A DNA stretch of 64,000 nucleotides from Chloranthus sessilifolius (lineage: Eukaryota > Streptophyta > Magnoliopsida > Chloranthales > Chloranthaceae): NCBI GenBank assembly GCA_021018995.1, contig CM037587.1, positions 70,761,604-70,825,603 on the forward strand, written 5' to 3'. The notes beneath the pieces are model-generated. The model saw only the letters and a list, made by a program, of their open reading frames with translations, searched no databases and was not told the origin of the DNA. Positions within the stretch are counted from its first letter, which is position 1; every line of letters begins with the position of its first letter. The position numbers and the translations under genes were made by a program. Below, one piece after another: positions 1-11,094 of the stretch.

Positions 1-740
1 GTTTTTTTCGTATGATGCTTTCCCTTTTTTTTTTTTTTTTTCTATTATGTGATGCTTCTTTTTTTTATTTTTTGTTGTATATGTGATGCTCTTCCTTTTT
101 TTTTTGTTATTTTTTTTTTTGTATATGTGATGCCCATTTTTTTATTGTTTTCTATTATGTGATGCTTCCCCTTTTTGTTATTTTTTTTTTGTATATGATG
201 CTTCTTTTTTTGTTGTTTTTTTTTGTATATGTGATGCTCTCCTCTCTTTTTTTTGTTGTTTTTTTTGTATGTGCGATGCTCTTCCCTCTTTTTTTTGTTG
301 TTATTTTTCTTTTTTGTATATGTGATGCCCCCACTCTTTTTTTGTTGTTTGTTTTTTTTTCTTATGATTATATATGTGATGCCCCCCTTTTTTGTTGTTT
401 GTTCTTTTTGTATATGTAATGCTCTCCTCTCTTTTTTTTTGTTGTTTTTTTTTGTATGTGCGATGCTCTTCCCTCTTTTTTTTTTTTTGTTGTTTTTTTT
501 TGTATATGTGATGCCCCGTCTTTTTTTGTTGTTTGTTTTTTTTCTTATGATTATATATGTGATGCCCCCATTTTTTGTTGTTTGTTCTTTTTGTATATGT
601 AATGCTCTCCTCTCTTTTTTTTGTTGTTTTTTTTTGTATATGTGATGCCCCTTTTTTTTGTTGTTTTTTTTTTTTTTTTTGATTACATATGTGATGCCCC
701 CCCCTTTTTTTTGTTGTTTGTTTTTTTTTTTTTATGATGG
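1..740 (+). repeat. Degenerate T-rich tandem repeat with TATGTGATGC motif
   Basis: About 17 copies of a TATGTGATGC-like motif separated by T runs and TTGTTGTTT stretches, spaced about 35-50 bases apart. A higher-order unit of about 184 bases appears twice (about 237-420 and 420-604). Open frames here are translation of repeat and are not genes. It lies upstream of the first visible exon of the antisense PMD gene and may be part of an upstream intron. Confidence 0.8.
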
Positions 741-1022
741 ATTAGTGCACATATGTTATTGTTATTATATTTTTTTTATGCATTTTTTGTTACTTTTCTC
801 TTTCTATTTTTTGGTGTGGAATGCTTAAGGTTCTTCCTGTTTGTAGTGCATTTTTCTCTCTTTTTTTTTTTTTAGGTATATGTGGTTCTTTAGGCTTATG
901 CTCCCCTCTTTTTCATTTCTCTCATTACTCATCACCATTCATTTTTCATTCATTTTTTGATGATGGATTAGTGCATTTTTTTGTGTTATTCTCTCTTATA
1001 CTGATGTGTTCCATATTTTCAG
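741..1022 (+). other. T-rich stretch ending in a splice acceptor
   Basis: Pyrimidine-rich sequence without a coding signal. It ends at 1022 with TTTTCAG directly before an ATG, which looks like the acceptor of an intron whose upstream exon lies outside the window. Confidence 0.5.
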
Positions 1023-3340
1023 ATGTCCAGTGACGAAGGGCAGGGTCCACAGGAGGGGCCCGAGATGGCCTATAGTCCTCACGGGGAACAGTTCATTGTT
1101 TCACAGCGCTCATCTCAACCTTGGTACAAAATGCAAGGTGAAGCCGCTTGTACTGGCCTCCTGCATTGTCAGCATACCCATATGTTCAACTTTGAGATCG
1201 TTGGTCAGGTAAACAGACGAGCCCCTTTTTCTTTTGTTTTCCTTTGATGCCTTCATTATACTACCTTGCTCCTATTTGACTGATGCCTTGTTTGCAGCCC
1301 CTACCACACATTATGTTCCGGGGTGGTTGGTTTTTCCTCCAACGCCTTGTACTTTATCTCCCCCAGGTGGTGAAGGACCTGCTCGCCCAAGCTGGTTTTG
1401 GAGACTTCATTTCATGCCCCGAGACCATGACATATCACATGGCCATGGCTGAGATGACCCTCACGCCCGCAGATTGGTCCATGATTACTGGGGTTCGTGT
1501 TGGAGGGGTGCCAGTGATACCTGCCCGTACGCCTGATAGGGAGGAGGTGATTCGGCTGATAGGGGCCTACCCGTCCTCTGGGAACGTTCGTGGTTCCGAG
1601 GTTAAGTTATCTTGGCTGGTTGGTTTGTTCGAGCCTCACGAGTTAGTGGACCTGGGCCAACCTGATGCGGCCATTTACCTCGATCCAGAGCATGCACTGA
1701 TGCTGGCCCGTATTTCTCTGCTGTTCCTCCTTGGCAAGACTCTCCTTTCAAACACCAATGGAGGATGGGTCTTGTTGTCTCTACTCAGTTTTATGGTGAA
1801 CTGGGACACCGTACATCGGTTCGATTGGGGAGGTGCTGGCTACGCGGTGCTCATGTCTAGCTTGGTGCGAGCCGTTCTTGGGGACTCCAATTCCGTTGTG
1901 GGTTTCTGGCCTGCTCTTGAGGTAATTTATCCTTTGGTCTCAATTCGTCCCCCCCCCTCCCTCTTTTTTTCATATTTGTTTTTATCTGCTTGCTTTCTCA
2001 GGTGTGGGGGTACCTGCATTTCCAACCTGGTCGCCCTTTGCTTCTCTCCGAAGTTCCCACATTCCCCCTTATGAGCAATTGGCATGCAAATCACCGTCGG
2101 GACGTGGGTATGAATCACTTGGAGTTAGGGTTGCGCTCTTAGTTTAATCTACTGATCCCAGAGCAGGTATAACACTTTCTCTCTTTGCAAATTTGATAGC
2201 TCTCTTATGCTGTGGGTTCGGACCAAATACATAAATCCCTTCTCTTTTGTTGAGTAGGTCATCCTTGATCCCTACGCTGGATCCCCCTTCTGGAACCTGG
2301 CTGCAGTGGGCCCCTCTCACCTTTTGTTAGATCAGCGCATTGTTTTCTTCTATGGGTCCTTGGCTAGGGCCTATTACTTAGGAGAGAGGGTGGTTCATCA
2401 GTATCGACCTCTTTTTGCCGTGCCCCAAGCTCCTCCAGACGATGTATTGGCTCCCGAGGGTTCTATCGAAATGCTTACTGCTCGCTTTCTCCACCACGGG
2501 GTCCCCATTGATGACCTTGTCTTTCCTGGGGGATATCAGATGTGGTATGAGTCTCTGCCCTGTCGTTCCCTGCTGCCCCGATTCGTGCCTGGAGACAACT
2601 TTTTGGCCTTTGGTGGTCCGCGCTCTCAGGTAATGTTCTTTCCTCTTTCTATTAGCAGTCTTCCATATGATTACCTTAATTGCCCTGCTTTTTGAACAAA
2701 GACTGTTTCTCTCTATAGTTTGGCAAGGATGATGATTCAGATGAGGGGGATGAGGCAGCTATTCCTGGTGAGGCTATTGGTGCAGGACCTTTCGACCCTT
2801 TTGGTGCTGGTGCTTCCAGCAGTTCATCGACTGAGGTCCAAGGGACCTTTAAGCGCTTGGATGATGCCTTTCTGTTGCGTATGTGTGCTGATGTGGCTGA
2901 GAAGGCGCGCATATCCGCTGAAGCTATCCGGATTCCACCCCCTGAGCTGATCCCTAGGGTAATCTCTCCCTTGTTACCTTGCTCTTCTGTTTTCTTGGAT
3001 TATGCCGATGGCCCGTGTGACTGATACCTCTCTCTTTATCTTTTTGCTGCAGGCTTATGAGTCGGCCGTAAACCAAGCCGAATATTACCGTAACATTGCC
3101 AGTCTTAGGGAGGTTGAGGTGGTGAGTAAATGTTGAACATATCTAGCCATCCTCATATTTACTTTCTGCTTGTTTCCCCAACTGATGGCCCTTCGTGTGC
3201 TTGTGCAGCGTGCTCGTGAAAAGGAGTTGCGTTCTCTGCTTGGCCGCATCTCTTAGGCATGGACTCGGGTGGGGGAGACCCTTACTTTTCAAAGCGCGAC
3301 CCGTCGCCGAAAGAAGTCAAAGGGGGCTGCCCAGGACTAG
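1023..3340 (+). pseudogene. Plant mobile domain (PMD) protein gene, spliced, antisense to element A
   Basis: Seven exons can be followed with GT-AG borders: 1023-1208, 1298-1921, 2002-2166, 2258-2629, 2719-2958, 3053-3121 and 3209-3340. All visible introns are phase 0. Exon 2 carries the PMD core with LTPADWSMITGVRVGG (family pattern: LT..D...LTGL..G) and a later FDWGGAGYAVL; exon 3 opens with VWGYLHFQPGRPLL; exon 4 opens VILDPYAG; exon 5 is acidic and Ser-rich; the tail is basic (RRRKKSKG). PMD proteins such as Arabidopsis MAIN act in the nucleus in silencing and genome stability, and the domain also occurs in plant transposons. Two in-frame TAG codons (2140-2142 and 3254-3256) break it, each one base from CAG or TGG. 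The reading frame continues cleanly after both. The start ATG follows an acceptor, so an earlier exon may exist. Confidence 0.8.
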
Positions 3341-4093
3341 TTTTTTTTCTGAAAATTTGAAACAATAAAACAATTTAGATTTTGGAATATTGGGGAATAT
3401 GTAATAATTTTCTTTTGATTTTTTTTGGATGGTCTCACAACTCTTAAGGTTTATATGAATGCTCCGTTTATTTATTTCTCTACCTCTATGATGATGTTTT
3501 TTTTTTTTTTTTTTTGTTTTCTTGCACAAAGCGGGCCAGAGCCCCTTCCAATGATGGGGGGAAGCTCGTGTGTGACTACCCGCATATGTCCCATGGGTGC
3601 CACATCATCTGTGAGCGTGCCCACCTGTGGGCTGCCCCGAGATAAAAAAGCAGGCTAAGTAAAATCCGCTCCTCTCTTGTGAAGTAAGAAAAAAAGAATG
3701 GGATGACGCGATGGGGGGCTACACTTCCCTGCCCTTTTAACTGGGTATATATATTATATACGCCAGGCAAAAATTTTGGAATTTTTCCCTGGAGTTTATA
3801 ATACATATGCCTGGCAAACAAAACTGTCACGTTGTACTGGCGTATCTAATATATACGCCTGGCAAATAAATTTAGAATTTTAGCTTGGTGTATATATTAT
3901 ATACGCCCCATATAACTGATGCTCGACAAGTTCCTTTTAACCTGCGCCCAGCCCTCTTTGCCTCACTGTTCACTCAGGCTTTGCCTTTTTGCCCCTCCTT
4001 TTCTTTCTTTTTTTTTTCCTCCCGTTTTTCTTTGATAAGCGGGTCCATCGCCCTACATTGACTGAGCTTTATATAGGACATCTTTGTACGTCT
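3341..4093 (+). other. Spacer between two antisense genes
   Basis: No coding signal. It holds AT-rich sequence after the PMD gene with a possible AATAAA at about 3363, a T-run at about 3500, the palindrome cluster listed separately, and a pyrimidine tract just before the next ATG. Confidence 0.6.
3740..3915. repeat. Palindrome cluster 1 (TATATACGCC type)
   Basis: Four copies of a short inverted repeat whose best form is the arm GGCGTATATA, a single T, and the arm TATATACGCC. Copies start near 3743, 3795, 3837 and 3887, about 45-50 bases apart. The same motif recurs in the leader and LTR of this element. Confidence 0.75.
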
Positions 4094-5605
4094 ATGGACC
4101 TGCTTCCCGACCCAAATTCTCATACGGGGGGTGGGGTTAGTGTACTTCCCTGTTTGGACTCGGGGCCCAGTTATTTGCAAAAGTGGTGCGCTAGCTTGGT
4201 TGAGGGCGAGCTCGCTGCTCTGGATTGCCTCGGGTTATCCTGCCTTTCCTCTCTCCTTGCTGTTCCTTTTTTGCCCGACCTCCTAAAGGCAGCTTTAGTG
4301 TCATGGGACCCTAGGGCTCATGTCTTTAGGTTTGGGTCCAGGGAGCTCACCCCAACCTTGGAGGAGCTAGCCTCTATCACTGGCTTGAGGATGCATTGGG
4401 GGCTTGCCAAAGTGGTGCCCAAACCGGGGTATGCAAAGGCAGTCTACGCGGTTCTTGGTTTGAAAAAGGGTGGGTATGAGAAGGGCTTCGCCGGCGGGCC
4501 CACTAGGTGCTCGGTGAAATTCCTGAGAGAACTTTTTGGTGACTTGAGTCTCCGAAAGTTGCTTGTTCGAGATCCTTTCAATGTGAAGGCCTTTGCCCTT
4601 TATTTTCTATCGGAAGTTCTCTTCTTTACTAGGGGTGAGACATTTTCCCTCGGGTTATGCGATGTTTTGACTTAATTGGAGGGAGGCCGCTCATTGGTGC
4701 ACCTAGTCTTGGCTGAGATGTATCGGGGCCTGGATGCCTCGGCCTCAGGCCGGGTTGGGATTCTCTGCGGGAGTCGACTCCTCATTCAGATTTGGCTAGG
4801 AGAGCATTTGGCTATCATGGGGCCTGTACCAAAGTTCTGCTTGGTAAGAGGGGATGTGGCCCGGGACTTTCTGACACACTACTCGAGGCTGCCCCATGGG
4901 AGCATCGAAGAACTGAACCTGTGGCTATCTGATGCGGAGCTGATCTGGCAGCTTCCCTGGTTGGATGGCACCTTCCCGATTGTCCACTCTCGGGATTGTG
5001 AGGGTATCACGCTTTTGGGGTTGAATGGTAGTACCTACTATTTCCCATCTCGGGTGCTTCGTCAATTTGGATATACCCAACATGTGCCATGCACTGCGAG
5101 GCCGCCCTTGTGTTCCCTAATATTCTCTCGGGGTTCTCTCATGTACCTAGATCACATAGCAGCAATCTGGGAGACCCGCCAATTGGCGCATATGTGTAGC
5201 TTGGTCCAGGGGGGTGCCCTCTCTTCTGATTATGAGGTTTGGCTGGCATCTGAGAGCTTACCTGCTCCTAACCCTGTTTCGGTAGATGCAATAGAGATGG
5301 GGCCCTGGCCATTCAAGGAAATGGTGCTTCGGACTAGAATTGAGTCTCTTTTTGTAGAGAAGCTGGCTTTGACTGAGGCTTTGGGGAAGGAGAGGGCCAG
5401 AGCCGAGATGGCGGAGGTGAGAGCTGCTACGGCCGAGAGCGAGGTTCTTCGGTTGACTGGGCTCTTGACTGAGTCTCACAGTGCAGCTGACGCTTCATGG
5501 AGGCAGCAAAAGAGTCATCATGGTAGGTGGTTGACCGATCGAAATGCCTGTGAGGACTCTCTTCTTGCAGGGATCAATGCTTTGAAGTGTGGTTCCTGCC
5601 CCTAA
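4094..5605 (+). pseudogene. DUF7745-type (PMD-related) protein gene, intronless, antisense to element A
   Basis: One reading frame of about 503 codons with a single in-frame TAA at 4673-4675. Near residues 75-95 it reads WDPRAHVFRFGSRELTPTLE, a hallmark of the plant DUF7745 family found next to gypsy elements. Further on come LGLNGSTYYFPSRVLRQFGY and a following Gln-His-Val-Pro, also typical. The last 120 residues look like a coiled coil (KERARAEMAEVRAATAESEV). No membrane segment or signal peptide is seen. The ATG at 4094 was chosen because upstream codons come from a pyrimidine tract. The function of the family is unknown; the RVLRQFG block resembles PMD proteins. It lies between the spliced PMD gene and the integrase end, transcribed toward the integrase. 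Confidence 0.75.
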
Positions 5606-5869
5606 CCTGTTCCTGCACATACCATAGATCATATACACAAAGGGGGGGCTGATGCCCCTTAACAGAAATCTCCTTTTTTTCTTGGATTGTTTCCTTTTTG
5701 TCTGTTTTATACTTATACAGAAGGTAGAAAGTAGAAAGTGTGTCATGTTGTTATCTTTTTGGGACGTGACACTTCATACGTGATGCTTGTAAGGAAAGGA
5801 ATGAAATCTATTATATACACATATACATATTTTTTGGTGTTCAAATTTTCTTCCATACGTCTCGCAATG

Positions 5870-6115
5870 TAAGGTGTTTTTTTTTTGGAAACGGAAAATT
5901 TATTATCTTTTTTCAAATTTTTCTGCTACACAGGGTGAGGCTTCTTACGGGAAAGGAAAATATATTATCTTTTTTGAAATTTTCTCCCTCACAGTGTGAG
6001 GCTTTTCATGGGAAACCCATTATCTTTTTTTTTGAAATTTTCTCCCTTATAGTGTGAGGCTTTTTATGGGAAAGGAAAATCCATTATCTCTTTTTTGAAA
6101 TTTTCTCCTTTTGTG
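5870..6115. repeat. Tandem repeat, about 60-65 base unit, about 4 copies
   Basis: Copies share TTATCTTTTTTGAAATTTTC, then a CTCCC stretch, then AGTGTGAGGCTTxTxATGGGAAA. The last copies are nearly identical and the first is more diverged. Confidence 0.8.
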
Positions 6116-6414
6116 GTGTCGGTATTTCCAAGGCCAATCGGCGGGTCCTCTTTTTAAGCATGGTCGAACCCCGTTTAGGAGTTTCCGGTGCTTCTTTTTG
6201 AACGTGGATAGGTCAGCTTCCCCGAGATAGATTGGTCTTCTGGCCTTACCTTTGGTCATGGGTCGGACGACGCGGTAGAGACGACATGCCTGATTAGGAT
6301 CCGATCTAATTTTAACATGAGCGGCTCAACACAAAAAAGGGAAGGGGCTCAAGGAGTCCAGACTAAAAAAAGGTGAACCAAAACAGATCCTCTCCTAATC
6401 TCTCTTTTTTTTTT

Positions 6415-6625
6415 TGACAGTTTTTTTTGCTTACAGCGCCCAAGACGGGTTTTCGCCATGCCTGTCATCCCTGTTTTTACCCGCAGCGCCCTTTCGGGTT
6501 TTCACTACGTCCATGGGGTCGCTTTCTTACCCCAAGTGCCTTTTCAGGTTTTCACCTGGTCCGCGTGAGTTTGCTGTTTTTACCCGTGGTGCCCTTGCAG
6601 GTTTTCACCACGTCTATCTTGCTTT
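6415..6625. repeat. Tandem repeat, about 50-60 base unit, 4 copies
   Basis: Each copy carries a TTACCC, CAGCGCC or GTGCC segment followed by GGGTTTTCACxACGTC or a close variant. GC content is higher than in the surrounding sequence. It is unrelated to the block just to its left. Confidence 0.75.
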
Positions 6626-7251
6626 GAACTTAAAATAATTTTCTTTCTCTCTTTTTTTTTTTAATCAGGAAGCCACGACATAGACAAAGATTTCGTCATA
6701 ACTGGTTGGATGGGGTTCTGGTGTCGTCTCACGACTTGGCTCATGTTGACTTAACAGATATTATGACTGCTTGTGGACCTACAAAGAGGGCTTCCTTCAG
6801 GGTGTAACTTGGCCATGGGTTAGGTTAGGATTTGAAGGTATGCTAGGCTAAAAAGTGTTTCCTTGATACGACTTCAGTTTTCTCAACATACTTTCTTCCT
6901 TGGGGGTTTTAATATACATGCCCCATGATTCTTCTTTTTTTTTTGCTTCTTTTTGCTTCATTTCAGGCAATCTCTTTTTGAGGTTTTACTTTTTCGATTT
7001 TTTTTTGGATTTTGATAGTAACTCTATACACATGCATCTTTTCTCTCTTTTTTTGGTATACGCACACGTATATATTTTTTTTGGGGGAATTGGTTCATTG
7101 AAAGAAAGGTCCAGGCTCAAATGGGGTAGCAAAGGATATCATCATTCTTAGAAATGCTTTCTGACTACTGTGCTTGGAAAGATGGCCTCTTTTGGGTGGT
7201 TCTTAAGTAGTCACGTATCTGTTTCATCAATACTTACCTTGTCGCGATAGA

Positions 7252-8620
7252 CTAAGAGTAGAACCATCGGACGTATCTAGCATTGATGGGCTCAGAAAGA
7301 TGATCTCCGTCCATGGTGGCGAGGCAGATGGCGTATCCCGACAACACTTCTCGGATGACATATGGTGCTTCCCAGTTTGGCTTGAACTTTCCTCTTGGAT
7401 CGGCATGGAGGGATGGGAAGATCTTCTTCAGCACAGTGTCTCCTACCTTTAGATCTCGGCCGCGGACACGTTTATTGTAAGCGCGTGTGATTCTCCCCTG
7501 GTAAACCTGAGTGTGACACAAGGCTAGGAGTCTCTTCTCGCCTAATAAGTTCAGCTGATGAAAGAGTGATCTCTCTCTCTCTCTCTGCTTCGGGTAAGCC
7601 TGATTCCATGAGGATTCAGAGCGATGGTACTTCAACCTCTATTGGGAGGACGACCTCGGTTCCATACATAAGGGAGAATGGTGTTGCCCCTGTAGCGATA
7701 CGGATTGATGTTCTGTAGGCCCAAAGTGCAAAGGGTAACTGCTCACTGCAATCTCTGTAAGTGACTACCATCTTCTCGAGAATGCGGATCATAGTTTTGT
7801 TAGCCGCCTCCACTGCTCCATTAGTTTGAGGCCTATAAGGGGATGAGCGATGGTGCTTAATCTTGTATTGTTCGCAGAAGTCTCGGATGTGCTTATTTGC
7901 AAAGTTCGTGCCATTGTCCATGATGATATCTTTGGGTACTCCGAATCGACACACAATATTGTTCTTGAGAAACTTCTCGACGTGACTGGCCGTGATATTG
8001 GCATATGACGCCGCTTCTACCCACTTGGTGAAGTACTCAATGGCGATGAGGATGAACCGATGTCCATTTGAAGCTTTCGGATTAATCATTCTGACAACCC
8101 AGGTAGTAAATGGCCAAGGAGTGGTCATGCAGTGAAGATCAATGGCAGGAGCGTGTATTAGGCTGGAGTGTTCTTGACACTTGTAGCATTTTTGAACATG
8201 TTTGCAACAATCCGACTCCATGGTGGTCCAAAAGTATCCCTGTCGTAGGATTTTCTTAGCGAGCATGTGACCGCTGACGTGGGCTCTGGATACCCCCTCA
8301 TGGATTTCTTTTATAAGACTGACTGCCTCAGTTTCGGTGAGGTACCTGGGTAAGATGTTATTGTATGATCGCTTGTAGAGGCATTCCCCGCAAACGACGT
8401 AACCTGCCGCTAATCGTTGAATGGTTCGTCGGTCTATTTTGGATGTACCCTCTGGGAAAGTTAGGGTCTCGAGAAAATTCTTGATGTTTGAGAACCAAGG
8501 TGGCTCATCATCAGGCTTTGTAGGTTCCTCAATCTGGAGGCAGAAGGCCGGCTCATTCCTATGCTCAATCATGATCGGCTTCATCTCAACACCATAGGGG
8601 ATTTCAATCATTGATGCCAA
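7252..8620 (-). pseudogene. Integrase of element A
   Basis: Two overlapping frames, 7616-8620 then 7252-7635, joined by a frameshift near 7620-7635. The N-terminal zinc-binding part shows the His pair around VSRAHVSGH and CKHVQKCYKC. In the core, the second Asp (IIMDNGTNF) and the Glu (NGAVEAANK) are present, but the first Asp is missing: after PWPFTTW the sequence runs directly into VVRMINPKASNG, while the related fragment at 58568-58885 has Ser-Leu-Asp there. This is a 9-base in-frame deletion. The C-terminal part ends in NARYVRWFYS with no chromodomain, as expected for Tat. Integrase inserts the cDNA into the genome; this copy cannot work. Confidence 0.9.
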
Positions 8621-9020
8621 AGTTGCTAATGCATCGGCAAAGCGATTCCTTATCCGAGGGACGTATGAGAAAGTTAAAGCAAGCTATTAGATCCTCGAGG
8701 TGTTCATGATAGGGGATCAGTTTCTCGTCTTTCGTCTTCCAGTCACCATTCGTCTGACATATGATTAACTGTGAATTGCCAAAAACTCGAAGGTGAGTTA
8801 TATTCAAATTGAGAGCTGCCTATAGACCGGCGGCGCAAGCCTCATACTCAGCCATGTTGTTAGTGCAGGGGAAGTTGAGCTTGATAGAGATTGGTACATG
8901 AGATCCTCTTGGTGAAATCAGGATGGCGCCAACTCCTTGGCCTTCAACAAGTGATGCTCCGTCAAAGTGAATTACCCATGATTCTTCTACTTCTTCTGTA
9001 TCATCTTCCGTCATGAACAA
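8605..9020 (-). pseudogene. Second (archaeal-type) RNase H of element A
   Basis: Reads from VIHFDGASLVEGQGVGAIL through CTNNMAEYEACAAGL to a part with GNSQLIICQTNGDWKTKD. This is the extra RNase H domain that marks the Tat lineage, placed between the ordinary RNase H and integrase. It is interrupted by a TAG (8820-8822) and a frame change near 8640. The normally invariant Asp of the GDS motif is Asn here, which removes a catalytic metal ligand. Confidence 0.85.
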
Positions 9021-9090
9021 GATATCTTCATCTGGGAATTTGGTTCTTAAAGGCTCATAGTTAGGTAAAGGGAAGATGATCGGCGAGCGC

Positions 9091-10440
9091 CTACCCCTTG
9101 ATCGATTTCCGAGTGACGTACGTGATGTCGAATTCGGATAATAAAAGCTGCCATTGTGCAGTTCGACCAGTGAGAGCAGGTTTCTCGAACAGGTACTTCA
9201 ACGGATCCATCCGTGCTAGAAGTAGGATGACTTGGGATAACAGGTAGTGTCGAAGTCTTTGAGTAGCCCACACGAGCACTAGGCATGCTTTCTCCAGATG
9301 AGAGTAGCGCATCTCGTAATCAGCAAACTTCTTGCTCAGGTAGTAAATGGCCTGCTCTCTTCTTCCTATCTCATCGTGCTGCCCTAACACACAGCCCATG
9401 GAAAACTCGTCAGACAGTACATTATCGTGGTCTACCAGTCAGTGGTACCAACACTGGAGGATTTAGGAGGTAACCCTTGATCTTGTCAAATGCAGCTTGG
9501 CAGTCATCATTCCACTCAACTGATGAGTCATTTCTCAGTAGTTTGAAGATTGGTGTGCATATCAAAGTTAACTGTGCGATGAACCGACTGATGTACTGGA
9601 TTCTTCCTAAAAAGCCTCTGACCTCTTTCTCTGTAGATGGTGGTGGCATTTTAGTGATGGCCTTGATCTTGGTCGGATCGACCTCGATGCCTCTCCTACT
9701 GATAATAAAATCCAATAGTTTTCCTAACATAGCACCGAATGCGCACTTCTGGGGATTCAACCACAACCTGTACTTTCTTAACCTCTCGAATAGCTTCTGA
9801 AGGTTTACTAAGTGGTCGTCCCTTTCTGGCGATTTGGCGATCATATCATCGACATATACTTTGATCTCTCGGTGCATCATGTTGTGGAATAGGGCCGTCA
9901 TTGCTCTCTGGTAGGTTACCCCAGCATTCTTGAGCCCGAATGGCATCACCTTGTAGTAGAAGGTTCCCCAGGGAGTGATGAATGCGGTGTTCTCTCGGTC
10001 GACCTCTGCCATCTTAATCTGATTATAGCCCGAGAACCTGTCCATGAAAGAAAGCATCCCGTGCTTAGCAGTATTATCGACCAAGATATCGATGTGGGGT
10101 AATGGAAAGTCATCCTTAGGGCTTGCCTTGTTGAGATTCTAAAAATCAATGCACATTCGAACCTTCCCATCCTTCTTCGATACAGGAACAATATTGGCCA
10201 GCCACTACGGGTACTTGGATACCATGGGGAAACCTACGTCATATTGCTTAATGACCTCGTCCTTGACTTTCAACATCCATTCAGGTCTGAGACGTCTCAG
10301 CTTCTGTTTAATCGGCTTGCAATCAGGGTAGAGTGGCAACTCATGCTCAATCAGATCGATATCCAGACTAGGCATGTCTTCATATGAACATGCGAAGACG
10401 TCTTGGTATGACCGGAGGAAGTCTATCATACCCCTTCTCT
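9091..10440 (-). pseudogene. Reverse transcriptase and RNase H of element A
   Basis: Minus-strand frames give, in order: an RT entry with FACSYEDMP and ELPLYPDCKPIKQKLRRL; a palm region with IVPVSKKDGKVRMCIDF; FMDRFSGYNQIKMA; MPFGLKNAGVTYQ; the catalytic VYVDDMI; then RNase H with MGCVLGQHD and DPLKYLFEKPALTG. In-frame TAG codons lie at 10205-10207 (before WLANIV) and at 10139-10141 (in place of Arg in IDFRNLN). A frameshift near 9415 separates RT from RNase H. The enzyme copies the element's RNA into DNA. The Tyr-Val-Asp-Asp active site survives but the gene is not translatable. Confidence 0.9.
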
Positions 10441-11094
10441 CTGTAGGGGATAGCGATGTTCTGATTTTGGTGATCTAGGGACCTTTTAGGTGCCCAAATT
10501 GATGCCCTCTGTCTATTCGACGATCGGGGTAGGGCCATGCTCAAAATCGGCAAATTGTTTGAGGAGCTCATTGGGGAGCTCATCGACTTGACCTTCCTCG
10601 TCTAGACTCGTGACTCCTACCTCTTCTCGTATTTCTACAGGGAAGGGGTCGGCTTCGACTGGGATGGGTGTCACGACATCATTTTCAATTTTATTGGGAA
10701 TCTTAAAGGACAATATTTTTAGAATTGGTATTTTTTCTATTTTTTATTATTTTTTGCAATTTTTCGGAAGTTAGCCTCTGGTGAGGTGGATCTCTATATA
10801 TACAGGGTAGAGAGCCCCAGAGGCAGACCTCACTTCTTACAAGTTGTTTTTTTTTAGAGAGTCGGTGCCGTATTCACAACATTTGGTGGCTCCCATAAGT
10901 TGGGGTAGAGATGTCCAGTTACTTACCTGTGAGGCCTGGCCTTTACTTCTTTGGTCGGAAACGGCATCAGTAGGCTTTTGCGGTCCCTCCCTTAGCGTGT
11001 TTATGGAGGGATCCTCTGGGACCCTGTCTTTGAAGGTTTGGGTGGTCCCAAAGTGGCTAGTGCTGGATTGATGGGTGGGCCCGGGGATTTCCTC
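10441..11094 (-). other. Linker between G-patch and RT of element A
   Basis: Acidic fragments on the minus strand (10513-10713: DELPNELLKQFADFEHGP), then AT-rich sequence. A run of nine A on the coding strand lies near 10848. On the minus strand a TATATATAGAG stretch occurs near 10795. In Ogre elements an intron lies in this part of pol; I cannot fix splice sites here. Confidence 0.5.

Larger units (their letters stand above)
5606..7251 (-). other. 3' noncoding region of element A downstream of integrase
   Basis: Between the integrase stop and the antisense DUF7745 gene. It holds the two blocks of tandem subrepeats listed separately. Outside these (6626-7251) I see AT- and T-rich sequence without coding or RNA signals. 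Long 3' regions with tandem subrepeats are common in Tat/Ogre elements. Confidence 0.6.

Noticed and set aside
159..645. Phe/Leu-rich open frames on the plus strand
   Set aside because: They are translations of a T-rich tandem repeat and have no gene features.
7252..8620. Plant pararetrovirus instead of retrotransposon
   Set aside because: A clear integrase, primer binding site and LTRs are present, which such viruses lack.
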